Below, one piece after another: positions 8,357-17,767 of a stretch of DNA of 33,754 bases; positions within the stretch are counted from its first letter, which is position 1, and each line of letters starts with the position of its first letter. A model generated the notes under the pieces. That model had not been told where the DNA came from and ran no database searches. It saw only the letters and a list, made by a program, of their open reading frames with translations. The position numbers and the translations under genes are program-made. This stretch comes from an uncultured Romboutsia sp. (GTDB lineage Bacteria > Bacillota > Clostridia > Peptostreptococcales > Peptostreptococcaceae): contig CAJFPU010000009.1 in NCBI GenBank assembly GCA_904418825.1, positions 1 through 33,754 on the forward strand. The letters are read 5' to 3'.

Positions 8357-10312
8357 ATGAAAAATATTGAAAAAGAGCTTAAATATTTAAAAGTATTATC
8401 AAAACAATATCCAAGTATATCAAAAGCGAGTACAGAGATTATAAACTTAGAAGCTATTCTTAACCTTCCTAAAGGAACAGAACATTTTATAAGTGATATA
8501 CATGGAGAGTATGAACAATTTGTACATATACTTAAAAATGGATCAGGAGTTATAAAGAGAAAAATAGAAGAATTATTTTCAAATAGTATAAGAGATAGTG
8601 AAAAAAAGACACTAGCAACTTTAGTATATTATCCTGAGCAAAAATTAGAATTAATAGAAAAAGAAGAAGATAATATAGATGATTTTTATAGAATATATAT
8701 ATATAGATTAGTTGAGCTATGTAAATATGCATCAAGCAAGTATACTAAATCTAAAGTAAGAAAGCTTCTTCCAGAAGATTTTAAATATATAATAGAGGAA
8801 CTTTTAAATGAAAATGTAGAACAAGTACATAAACAAAACTATTATAAAAGTATAGTAGAGACTATTATAAGTATAGATAGAGCAAAAGAATTTATAATAG
8901 CTATATCTAAAGTTATACAAAAGTTAGTTGTAGATAGACTTCACATAGTTGGAGATATATATGATAGAGGTCCTAGACCGGATATAGTTATAGATACATT
9001 GATGGATTATCATTCAGTAGATGTACAATGGGGAAATCATGATATATTATGGATGGGTGCAGCAAGTGGAGAAAAAACTTGCATAGCAAATGCTCTTAGA
9101 ATATCTGCTAGATATTCTAATTTAGATATTATAGAAGATATATATGGAATAAATATATTGCCACTTGCAACATTTTCATTAGAAACTTATAAAGATGATC
9201 CTTGTACATGCTTCATGCCAAAAGGAGAAGAAATATCTACTAAACAAAAATCTCTAGTAGCAAAAATGCATAAGGCAATAAGTATTATACAATTTAAACT
9301 TGAAGGTGAAATAATTAATAGAAGACCTGAATTTGAAATGAATCATAGATTGCTTTTAAATAAAATAAATTATGATGAAGGTACTATAAATATAAAGGGA
9401 AAAGATTATAAATTAAAAGATAATAATTTCCCTACTATTGATAAAAATAATCCTTATAAATTAACTAAAGAAGAAAAAATCGTAATTGAAAAATTAGTTT
9501 CTTCATTTAAAAATAGTGAAAAATTACAAAAACATGTATCATTTTTATTTTCGAAAGGAAGTATCTATTTAGTTTCTAATGGAAATTTATTAATACATGG
9601 ATGTGTACCTTTAAATGAAGATAAGAGTTTTATGAAAATGAAACTTCAAGGTAAAGAATATAGAGGTAGAGAATTAATGGACAAAATGGAGACTCTATCA
9701 AGAGAAGGATATTTCTTTAAAGATAAAACAAAACAAAAACAATATGGAATGGATATTATGTGGTACTTATGGACTGGTCAATGTTCTTCTTTATTTGGAA
9801 AAGATGACATGACTACTTTTGAAAGGTATTTTATAGAAGATAAAGAAACTCATAAAGAAAATAAGAATCCATACTTTACATTAAGAGAAGATGAAGATAT
9901 CTGTAACAAAATATTTGATGAATTTGGATTAGATATAAATGAATCTCATATAATAAATGGACATGTTCCAGTTGAAAGTAAAAATGGAGAAAGTCCTATC
10001 AAATCAAATGGAAGGGTAATAGCTATAGATGGAGGATTTTCAAGAGCGTATCAAAAGAAAACTGGTATAGCTGGATATACTTTAATATATAACTCACAAA
10101 ATTTACAGTTGATATCTCATGAACCTTTTACATCAACTGAAGAAGCTATAGTAAATGAAAGTGATATATTATCAACTACAATGTTGGTAGAGCATAAATT
10201 AAGTAGAAAAACTGTAAAAGATACTGATGCAGGAAAAAAATTATTAGATGAAGTAAAAGATTTAAAATTACTTTTAATGGCATATAAAAAAGGTATTATA
10301 AAAGAAGTATAA
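8357..10312 (+). CDS. fbp: Fructose-1,6-bisphosphatase, class III
   Basis: 651 aa; [74 protein letters not shown]; typical class III length. Confidence 0.96.
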   Translation: MKNIEKELKYLKVLSKQYPSISKASTEIINLEAILNLPKGTEHFISDIHGEYEQFVHILKNGSGVIKRKIEELFSNSIRDSEKKTLATLVYYPEQKLELIEKEEDNIDDFYRIYIYRLVELCKYASSKYTKSKVRKLLPEDFKYIIEELLNENVEQVHKQNYYKSIVETIISIDRAKEFIIAISKVIQKLVVDRLHIVGDIYDRGPRPDIVIDTLMDYHSVDVQWGNHDILWMGAASGEKTCIANALRISARYSNLDIIEDIYGINILPLATFSLETYKDDPCTCFMPKGEEISTKQKSLVAKMHKAISIIQFKLEGEIINRRPEFEMNHRLLLNKINYDEGTINIKGKDYKLKDNNFPTIDKNNPYKLTKEEKIVIEKLVSSFKNSEKLQKHVSFLFSKGSIYLVSNGNLLIHGCVPLNEDKSFMKMKLQGKEYRGRELMDKMETLSREGYFFKDKTKQKQYGMDIMWYLWTGQCSSLFGKDDMTTFERYFIEDKETHKENKNPYFTLREDEDICNKIFDEFGLDINESHIINGHVPVESKNGESPIKSNGRVIAIDGGFSRAYQKKTGIAGYTLIYNSQNLQLISHEPFTSTEEAIVNESDILSTTMLVEHKLSRKTVKDTDAGKKLLDEVKDLKLLLMAYKKGIIKEV

Positions 10313-10341
10313 TTTAGGTAGGAAATTGTTTTTTATGACTA

Positions 10342-10370
10342 TTGACATGAAAATATAATTAATATAAAAT
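10342..10370 (+). promoter_or_regulatory. Putative sigma-A promoter of glcT
   Basis: TTGACA (10342-10347), 17-bp spacer, TAAAAT (10365-10370). Confidence 0.6.
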
Positions 10371-10412
10371 AATAAATATAATTAAAAATATCTATTTATT
10401 ATTTTAATAAAA

Positions 10413-10490
10413 TGGATTGTTACTGATAGAGCAGGCAATACCTAAGTTAAGGAGTATTTTTTGTACCTTAATTTAGGTATTTTTATTTTT
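10413..10490 (+). promoter_or_regulatory. RAT (ribonucleic antiterminator) element overlapping an intrinsic terminator, in the leader of glcT
   Basis: GGATTGTTACTGATAGAGCAGGCAATACCTAAG, with overlapping terminator stem ATACCTAAGTTAAGG (10438-10452) / CCTTAATTTAGGTAT (10466-10480) and a T-rich tail. Confidence 0.85.
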
Positions 10491-10505
10491 AGGGGGCTAG
10501 AGAAA

Positions 10506-11357
10506 ATGGTGACCATAAAGAAAATATACAACAATAATGTTATTTTAGCACTTGAAAATGGTAGTAAGAAAGAAGTAATCTTAACAGGATGTGGGATTGG
10601 ATTTAAAAAGAAGCCAAATGATATTGTTGATGAAAATAAAATTGAAAAGAAGTTTGTTATACAAGATGAAAGTTTTGAAAGTAAAGTAAATAAATTAGCA
10701 AATGAGATACCAGAAGAGATTTTTGGGGTAAGTAGTACAATAATAGAGTATGCAGAGAAAAAATTAAATACTACATTAGATGAGTATATTTATATATCTT
10801 TAACAGATCATATATCTTTTGCACTAAAAAGATATAAAGAAAATACACCAATAAAAAATGAATTGTTATCTGAGCTTAGAAGAATTCATAAAAAAGAATA
10901 TGAAATAGGAAGATGGGCTCAAGAATATATAAATAAAACTTTTAATGTGAATTTTTCAATAGATGAAGCAGGATTTATAGCTATGCATATTATAAATGCA
11001 AACTATAGAGAATCTACTAATAAATCTTATTTAATGATGAATATAATAAATCAAATACTTGATATAATAAAAAAATATTACGATATAGAATTTATAGAAG
11101 ATGAAATTAATTTTGATAGATTATTAACTCATTTAAAGTTTTTTGCAAAGAGACTTATAGATAAAAAAGAATCTATAGATACTAATAATAGTTTATTAGA
11201 AGTTGTAAAAATACAATATAAAGAAAGTTATAATTGTGCAAAACAAATAAAATCATTTATAGAGGAAAATTATACTTATAAAGTAAATGATGATGAAATA
11301 TTATATTTAATATTACATATAAATCGAGTAGTATCAGTTATAAATTTTAATAAATAA
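10506..11357 (+). CDS. glcT: BglG/LicT-family transcription antiterminator, GlcT-type (CAT + PRD domains)
   Basis: MVTIKKIYNNNVILALENGSKKEVILTGCGIGFKKKPND; PRD motifs SLTDHISFALKRYKEN and DEAGFIAMHIINA. The start is the ATG at 10506 behind AGGGGG; the ORF-track start at 10461 is a TTG inside the terminator. Confidence 0.92.
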   Translation: MVTIKKIYNNNVILALENGSKKEVILTGCGIGFKKKPNDIVDENKIEKKFVIQDESFESKVNKLANEIPEEIFGVSSTIIEYAEKKLNTTLDEYIYISLTDHISFALKRYKENTPIKNELLSELRRIHKKEYEIGRWAQEYINKTFNVNFSIDEAGFIAMHIINANYRESTNKSYLMMNIINQILDIIKKYYDIEFIEDEINFDRLLTHLKFFAKRLIDKKESIDTNNSLLEVVKIQYKESYNCAKQIKSFIEENYTYKVNDDEILYLILHINRVVSVINFNK

Positions 11358-11431
11358 GCATTATAAAGTTATGTATAGTGTTTAATTTAATATAATATAT
11401 TATAAATAATAATTAAAAGGAGATAAATAAT

Positions 11432-11935
11432 ATGAGTTTTTTTAAAAATTTATTCAAAGGAAAAAAAGAACAAGATGTAAAAAAAGAACAAATAGTACCA
11501 TTAACTAATGGAGAATTAGTTAATATATCTCAAGTTCCAGATGAAGTTTTCTCAAGTAAAATGATGGGTGATGGATTTGCTATGAAAACAAAAGATGGAA
11601 TAATAGTATCACCAGTAGAAGGAACAATAGTAACAGTATTCCCAACTAAGCATGCTGTAACTATAAACTCTGTAGATGGAAGAGAAGTACTAATACATTT
11701 AGGTGTAGATACAGTTTCTTTAAAAGGTGAAGGATTTGAAACTTTCGTACAAGAAAATCAAGAAGTTAAAGTTGGAGATAAGTTAGTTAAAATGGATGTA
11801 GAATTTATAGAAAAGAATGCAAAATCTTCAATGCCAATAGTAGTATTTACTAATTTATCAGAAGGAGAATCAGTTAAATTAGTAGAAGGAGAAGTTAAAG
11901 CAGGAGAATTAAATAAGATAGAAATTGTAAAATAA
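11432..11935 (+). CDS. PTS glucose-type EIIA component
   Basis: MGDGFAMKTKDGIIVSPVEGTIVTVFPTKHAVTINSVDGREVLIHLGVDTVSLKGEGF, the EIIA-Glc phosphohistidine region. Confidence 0.95.
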   Translation: MSFFKNLFKGKKEQDVKKEQIVPLTNGELVNISQVPDEVFSSKMMGDGFAMKTKDGIIVSPVEGTIVTVFPTKHAVTINSVDGREVLIHLGVDTVSLKGEGFETFVQENQEVKVGDKLVKMDVEFIEKNAKSSMPIVVFTNLSEGESVKLVEGEVKAGELNKIEIVK

Positions 11936-11942
11936 TACTCCA

Positions 11943-11956
11943 TGAAAATGTTTTCA
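11943..11956. promoter_or_regulatory. cre-like CcpA site
   Basis: TGAAAATGTTTTCA; contains GAAAANGTTTTC and lies just upstream of the ptsG leader. Confidence 0.6.
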
Positions 11957-12015
11957 AAAAATGTTACATAAAACTTTTAATGTGATATATTTTAAATATA
12001 AAATGAATTCATATA

Positions 12016-12091
12016 GTGTGTTACTGGTTATGCAGGCATGAGCTAAATAATTTATAATTACTTTTTTACTATAAATTATTTAGCTTTTTTT
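12016..12091 (+). promoter_or_regulatory. RAT element overlapping an intrinsic terminator, in the leader of ptsG
   Basis: GTGTGTTACTGGTTATGCAGGCATGAGCTAAATA, with terminator AGCTAAATAATTTATA (12041-12056) / TATAAATTATTTAGCT (12070-12085) then TTTTTT. Confidence 0.9.
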
Positions 12092-12178
12092 ATTATAATA
12101 ATAGTTATGATAATTAAATAAAATATTAATGTATAACCAGATAATATAAAATTAAAAAATAATAGGGAGGAAAGAGAA

Positions 12179-13837
12179 ATGCTTCAATATTTACAAAGAA
12201 TTGGTAAAGCTATAATGCTTCCAATAGCAGCACTACCGGTTGCAGGTATATTACTTGGAGTTGGGGGATCATTAATAAATATAGCAGCACTTGAAAATGC
12301 ACCAGCTATATACCAACCATTAATTGATTTTGTTAATATTCCAGTAATAACTATAATATTAACAATAATGCAAGGTGTAGGTAATATAGTATTTGGAAAT
12401 TTACCAATATTATTTGCAGTAGGTACTGCAGTAGGTCTTGCTAAGCAAGATAAAGGTACAGCTGCTCTTGCTTCTGTATTTGGTTTCTTAATAATGAATG
12501 AGGTTATAAGTGTATTATTAAGCATAGGTGCTACACCATTAGGTACTTTAATTTCAGGTGATGTACCAGCACAATATACACAATATGTAACTACTACATT
12601 AGGTATATTTACTCTTAACATGTCGGTGTTTGGTGGTATTATAACAGGTATAGTAACATCTACATTACACAATAAATACTATAATATACAATTACCAGCA
12701 GTTATAGGATTCTTCTCTGGATCAAGATTTGTTCCAATAGTAGTATCTTTAGCTATGGCAGTTGTGGGTGCATTACTTGCTTATATATGGCCATTTGTTC
12801 AAGATACAATAGCAGTAATAGCATTATTTGTTAAAAATGCAGGACCAATAGGAACATTTTTATATGGGCTAATAGAAAGAGCTTTAATACCGTTTGGTCT
12901 TCACCATATATTCTATACACCATTTTGGTATGGGTCATTTGTCGATGGGCAAGTATTAATAGATGGAACTTGGCAAACAATTCAAGGTGCTAACTATGCT
13001 TATTTTGCTCAATTAGGGAATATGCAAAGTATAGTTGGTGCAGATGCAAATACTATGTCAACTATAGTTTCTGGAACAACAAGATTTATGGCTGGTAAAT
13101 TCCCATTCATGATGTTTGGACTTCCAGCTGCAGCATTAGCAATGTATCATACAGCTGTTCCTAGTAAGAAAAAAATTGTTGGAAGTTTATTAGTATCAGC
13201 AGCAGTTACAGCTTTCTTAACAGGTATAACTGAACCATTAGAATTTACATTCTTATTTGTTGCACCAGTATTATATGTTGTTCATTGTATAATGGCAGGT
13301 TTATCATTCTTCTTAATGGATATACTTAATGTATTTATAGGTATGACATTCTCAGGAGGATTAATAGACTTTACTTTATTCGGGATACTTCCTGCAGGAG
13401 CTGGAGTTCCAACAAACTGGATAAGAGCAATATTAGTAGGAGCTGGATATTCAGTAGTTTATTACTTCTTATTTAAAACTTTAATAATTAAGTTAAACTT
13501 AAAAACTCCAGGTAGAGAAGGTGAAGATGAAGAAACTAAGCTTTACTCTAAAGCAGATTTCCAAGCTGCTAAAGGTTTAGATGGAAAAGATGAAATAGTA
13601 CAAAAAGCTCCAGAAGTTTTAGCTGCATTAGGTGGAGAAGAAAATGCTATATCAATAGATGCATGTATAACTAGACTTAGAGTTGAAGTTAAAGATAAAT
13701 CAAAAGTAGATAAAGAGAAGTTAAAAGCTTTAGGTGCAGTAGGCGTTGTTGAAGTGGGTAATGGAATACAAGCGATATTTGGTGCTAAAGCAGATGCTTA
13801 TAGACATGAAATAAATAGAATATTAGGAAGAAGCTAA
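12179..13837 (+). CDS. ptsG: PTS glucose transporter EIICB
   Basis: LQYLQRIGKAIMLPIAALPVAGILLGVGG, ALIPFGLHHIFYTPFWYG, GITEPLEFTFLFVAP, EIIB phosphocysteine ISIDACITRLRVEVKD. Confidence 0.96.
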   Translation: MLQYLQRIGKAIMLPIAALPVAGILLGVGGSLINIAALENAPAIYQPLIDFVNIPVITIILTIMQGVGNIVFGNLPILFAVGTAVGLAKQDKGTAALASVFGFLIMNEVISVLLSIGATPLGTLISGDVPAQYTQYVTTTLGIFTLNMSVFGGIITGIVTSTLHNKYYNIQLPAVIGFFSGSRFVPIVVSLAMAVVGALLAYIWPFVQDTIAVIALFVKNAGPIGTFLYGLIERALIPFGLHHIFYTPFWYGSFVDGQVLIDGTWQTIQGANYAYFAQLGNMQSIVGADANTMSTIVSGTTRFMAGKFPFMMFGLPAAALAMYHTAVPSKKKIVGSLLVSAAVTAFLTGITEPLEFTFLFVAPVLYVVHCIMAGLSFFLMDILNVFIGMTFSGGLIDFTLFGILPAGAGVPTNWIRAILVGAGYSVVYYFLFKTLIIKLNLKTPGREGEDEETKLYSKADFQAAKGLDGKDEIVQKAPEVLAALGGEENAISIDACITRLRVEVKDKSKVDKEKLKALGAVGVVEVGNGIQAIFGAKADAYRHEINRILGRS

Positions 13838-13841
13838 TATT

Positions 13842-13876
13842 AAAAAGGTATGAAATTTTAAATTTCATACCTTTTT
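13842..13876. terminator. Bidirectional terminator between ptsG and the AraC gene
   Basis: AAAAAGGTATGAAATTT / AAATTTCATACCTTTTT. Confidence 0.85.
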
Positions 13877-14753
13877 AAGTATCTGACATAGAATTTTCAA
13901 AATTATAAGTTTTAGAGTTATAATTACTTGGAGAAACACCATAAGCCTTTTTAAATGCTCTTACAAAACTAGAATAATCATTAAATCCACATTTAGAGCA
14001 TACAGTACTCATACTAAATCCATCAGATATAAGAGACCTTGCAAGTATGAGTCTTTTTTGAATAACATAACTATGAATAGAGCTTCCTATTTGATTTTTG
14101 AATTTTCTCATAAGATAATATTTACTTATAAAAAATTCTGAAGCTATAGTATCTATAGATAAATCATTTTCTAAATTAGAGTTTATATAATTTAAAACGC
14201 CCTCTATTGTTTTATCATATTGAATATCTTCGATATCTCTATTTTTATCGCTATTTAAAAACAATCTATTCATTAAAACCATCAATTGAATAAATAATGA
14301 TTCTTTTAAAATTTCACTTCCAAACTCATTACTATTATCACAGTTTTTTATATCTTGAATTAGATTTTTTATATTTTCAATTGATTTCATATTTAATCTA
14401 AGTAGATTATAATTATTTTTCATTGCTTCTTCAAAGCATTTAAGTAAATTATTATTACCCTGAGCATATTTTGCAATGAAATCAGGATTTAGCCAAATAA
14501 CTATACGCTCATAGTACTTATCAGCGTTTACCACTGGTTTATGAATTTCATTTTTATTTACAAATAAAATATCCCAAGGTTTTAGGATATAAGATTTGCC
14601 TTCTATATAATAAGTTAAATCTCCATCAATTAAAATGACTATTTTACTAAAATCATGATGATGATATTCAAATTTAATATCTTTCTTATCTTTTATATGG
14701 AATATTTTAAAATTATCATTTAAGTAACCAATTTTATTAGTTATATCTTTCAT
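13875..14753 (-). CDS. AraC-family transcriptional regulator with N-terminal cupin
   Basis: FEYHHHDFSKIVILIDGDLTYYIEGKSYILKPWDILFVNKNEIHKP (cupin) and C-terminal HTH FFISKYYLMRKFKNQIGSSIHSYVIQKRLILARSLI...FNDYSSFVRAFKKAYGVSPSNY. Confidence 0.95.
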   Translation of the reverse strand: MKDITNKIGYLNDNFKIFHIKDKKDIKFEYHHHDFSKIVILIDGDLTYYIEGKSYILKPWDILFVNKNEIHKPVVNADKYYERIVIWLNPDFIAKYAQGNNNLLKCFEEAMKNNYNLLRLNMKSIENIKNLIQDIKNCDNSNEFGSEILKESLFIQLMVLMNRLFLNSDKNRDIEDIQYDKTIEGVLNYINSNLENDLSIDTIASEFFISKYYLMRKFKNQIGSSIHSYVIQKRLILARSLISDGFSMSTVCSKCGFNDYSSFVRAFKKAYGVSPSNYNSKTYNFENSMSDT

Positions 14754-14817
14754 AGCCCACCTGCCTTTAGATTAAATTATAGAGCATTATTTACAATATA
14801 ACAAGCATTTTAAACGA

Positions 14818-14846
14818 TTGACATAGTAAATTTTGAACAATATAAT
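14818..14846 (+). promoter_or_regulatory. Putative sigma-A promoter of murE
   Basis: TTGACA (14818-14823), 17-bp spacer, TATAAT (14841-14846). Confidence 0.75.
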
Positions 14847-14913
14847 AAAAGGTATAAAAAAATTAGCTATATAATATATATAAATTAATATAAGTATTTG
14901 GAGGATAAAATAA

Positions 14914-16368
14914 ATGATATTAAATGATTTATTAAATGGATTAGATATAATTAATATAACTGGAAATTTAAATATAGATATAACTAATATAGCATATGAT
15001 TCAAGAAAAGTTGAAGAAAATACTTTATTTATATGTATAAAGGGATTTAATTCAGATGGTCACAAATATATAGAAAGTGCTATAGAAAAAGGTGCTAAAG
15101 CATTTTTAGTACAAGAAGATATAAATATAGAAGGATATACTTTTATAAAAGTAGAAGATACTAGAGCATCTATGGCAAAAGTTGCTGATAATTTTTATGG
15201 TAATCCATCAAGTGAATTAGGTGTTATAGGAGTTACAGGAACTAATGGTAAAACAAGTATAACAACTTTCTTAAGTGAAATATTAAGTTTAAATAATAAA
15301 AAAGTAGGTCTTGTAGGAACTATAAAGATATTTGATGGTGATAAAGAAGTTGAATCTAGTTCAACAACTCCTGAAAGTATAGATTTACAAAAGCATTTTA
15401 GAACTATGGTTGATAATGGATGTGATTACTGTGCGATGGAAGTATCATCTCATTCATTAGTGTTAAATAGAGTAGATGAGACAGAATTCAAATTAGGAAT
15501 ATTTACAAACTTAACTCCAGACCATTTAGATTTTCATAAAGATTTAGAAGATTATAGAAATGCAAAAGAAAAATTATTCCATAAAACAACTACGGCAAAT
15601 ATAATAAACATAGATGATGAAGGTGGAGCTAAGATATATGAAAATATAAAATCTTTAAATATACCTTGCTATACTTATGGAATAGATAATAAAGCAGACT
15701 TTATGGCAAAAGATATAAAGATAGATGCAAGTGGAGTATCTTATACACTAGTAACTCCAACATATGAACAAGAAATATTTGTACCAGTACCAGGTAAATT
15801 TACAGTATATAATACTTTAGCAGTTATAGCAGCTTGTTATATGTTAAATATACCTAAAGAAATAGTTAAAGAAGGTTTAAGAAAAACTAAAGGTGTTGCA
15901 GGAAGATTTGAAACAATAACTAATGATAAAGGAATAAGTGTTATAGTTGACTATGCACATACACCAGATGCCTTAGAAAACATATTAAATACTGCAAAAG
16001 GATTTGCTAAATCTAATATAATAACTGTATTTGGATGTGGTGGAGATAGAGATACAACAAAGAGACCTTTAATGGGAGCAATAGCACAAAGATTATCAGA
16101 TATATGTATAGTAACTTCTGACAATCCAAGAACTGAAGATCCAGAACTTATAATAGAAGATATATTAAAAGGATTAGATAATAATAAAGAAAACTATAAA
16201 GTAGTTATAGATAGAAGAGAAGCTATAAAGGAAGCTATAGAAATGGCTCAAAAAGATGATATAGTAATTATAGCTGGAAAAGGACATGAAAATTATCAAA
16301 TTTTAGGAAAAGTTAAGCATCATTTTGATGATAAAGAGATAGCACAAGAATTTTTAAGCAATAAATAG
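14914..16368 (+). CDS. murE: UDP-N-acetylmuramoyl-tripeptide synthetase (meso-DAP-type motif DNPR)
   Basis: GVTGTNGKTSITTFLSEIL, TTPESIDLQ, FTNLTPDHLDFHKDLEDYRNAKEKLF, VDYAHTPDALENIL, SDNPRTEDP. Confidence 0.96.
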   Translation: MILNDLLNGLDIINITGNLNIDITNIAYDSRKVEENTLFICIKGFNSDGHKYIESAIEKGAKAFLVQEDINIEGYTFIKVEDTRASMAKVADNFYGNPSSELGVIGVTGTNGKTSITTFLSEILSLNNKKVGLVGTIKIFDGDKEVESSSTTPESIDLQKHFRTMVDNGCDYCAMEVSSHSLVLNRVDETEFKLGIFTNLTPDHLDFHKDLEDYRNAKEKLFHKTTTANIINIDDEGGAKIYENIKSLNIPCYTYGIDNKADFMAKDIKIDASGVSYTLVTPTYEQEIFVPVPGKFTVYNTLAVIAACYMLNIPKEIVKEGLRKTKGVAGRFETITNDKGISVIVDYAHTPDALENILNTAKGFAKSNIITVFGCGGDRDTTKRPLMGAIAQRLSDICIVTSDNPRTEDPELIIEDILKGLDNNKENYKVVIDRREAIKEAIEMAQKDDIVIIAGKGHENYQILGKVKHHFDDKEIAQEFLSNK

Positions 16369-16387
16369 AATCAAGGGAGAAAGAAGT

Positions 16388-17641
16388 ATGAAATCATTTT
16401 GGAACAATTATAAGTCATCTCTAATATTATTAAGTGCAATAATATTAGGAGGAATAATAGGAGTATTTATGGGTCCAGAGGCTGTAGTATTTAAGCCAGT
16501 AGGAGATTTATTCTTAAACTTATTATTCATGACATTAGTACCATTAGTATTTTTCAGCGTTACATCAGCTATATCTAATATGGGTGAGATGAAAAGACTT
16601 GGTAAAATATTAAAGAATATAGTTATAGTATTCGCAACGACAGCAATAATATCTGGTATTATAGCTATGATAGGGGTTCTTATAATGAATCCTACAAAAG
16701 GATTAAACTCAGATATGTTTGCTAGCTTAATGGCAACTGCTACAGATCATACAAGTGGAGAAAAAGTTAGCTTATTGCAACAACTTGTAAATACTGTAAC
16801 AGTAACTGACTTTAAAGATTTATTATCAAAATCTAATATGTTACAACTTATAATATTCTCTATATTAGTAGGTATAGCAACTGCTATGGCTGGAGAAATA
16901 GCAAAACCTATAGCTAACTTTGTTGAAGCTGGAGCAGCAGTTATGATGAAGATAGTAAATATAATAATGTATATAGCACCAATAGGACTTGGATGTTATT
17001 TTGCATCAGTTATAGGTGAATTAGGACCACAAATACTTTCAGGATATGCTAAGGTATTTATATTATATCTAATATTAACAGCTATTTGTTACTTTGGATT
17101 ATTCACATTATATGCTTATGTAGCAGGTGGAAAAGATGGTGTTAAAACATTTTGGAAAAATGCTATAGCACCAACAGTTACAGCTCTAGCAACTTGTTCA
17201 AGTGCAGCATCAATACCTGTAAATTTAGACTCAACTAAAAAGATGGGTGTACCACAAGATATAGCAGAAACTGTTATACCACTTGGAGCAAATATACACA
17301 AAGATGGTTCTGTAATAGGTGGAGTTTTAAAGATAACATTCTTATTTGGACTATTTGGAAAAGATATGACAAGTTTATCAGCAATTGCTTCAATTCTTGT
17401 AGTATCATTCTTAGTTGGAGCAGTTATGGGTGCAATACCTGGTGGAGGAATGATGGGTGAAATGTTAATATTAAGTGTATATGGATTTTCACCAGAAGTA
17501 CTTCCTATAATAGCAGTTATAAGTACTATAATAGATGCACCAGCAACTGTATTAAACTCTACTGGAAATACAGTTTGTTCTATGGTAGTGTCAAGACTTG
17601 TTGAAGGTAAGGATTGGTTAAAAAATAAAATAAATAATTAA
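16388..17641 (+). CDS. Dicarboxylate/amino acid:cation symporter (DAACS family)
   Basis: FLNLLFMTLVPLVFFSVTSAISNM, ATCSSAASIPVNLDSTKKMGVPQDIAETVIPLGANIHKDGS, DAPATVLNSTGNTVCSMVVSR. Confidence 0.93.
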   Translation: MKSFWNNYKSSLILLSAIILGGIIGVFMGPEAVVFKPVGDLFLNLLFMTLVPLVFFSVTSAISNMGEMKRLGKILKNIVIVFATTAIISGIIAMIGVLIMNPTKGLNSDMFASLMATATDHTSGEKVSLLQQLVNTVTVTDFKDLLSKSNMLQLIIFSILVGIATAMAGEIAKPIANFVEAGAAVMMKIVNIIMYIAPIGLGCYFASVIGELGPQILSGYAKVFILYLILTAICYFGLFTLYAYVAGGKDGVKTFWKNAIAPTVTALATCSSAASIPVNLDSTKKMGVPQDIAETVIPLGANIHKDGSVIGGVLKITFLFGLFGKDMTSLSAIASILVVSFLVGAVMGAIPGGGMMGEMLILSVYGFSPEVLPIIAVISTIIDAPATVLNSTGNTVCSMVVSRLVEGKDWLKNKINN

Positions 17642-17646
17642 TATAT

Positions 17647-17673
17647 AAGAGTGCATTTTGCACTCTTATTTTT
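17647..17673 (+). terminator. Intrinsic terminator after the symporter
   Basis: AAGAGTGCA-ttt-TGCACTCTT then ATTTTTG. Confidence 0.9.
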
Positions 17674-17767
17674 GTGTTAAATTTCATTAATAATATATAT
17701 TGATTCGTGTGAAGGAATATAGTAAATTTAAATTTGATAAAAATAAATATTATTTAAGGAGTAACGC

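Noticed and set aside
10461-10505. ORF-track N-terminal extension of glcT
   Set aside because: TTG start lies inside the terminator loop; the ATG at 10506 has the RBS and matches the family N-terminus.
12184-12672. 162-aa minus-strand ORF inside ptsG
   Set aside because: Antisense shadow of the conserved EIIC coding region.
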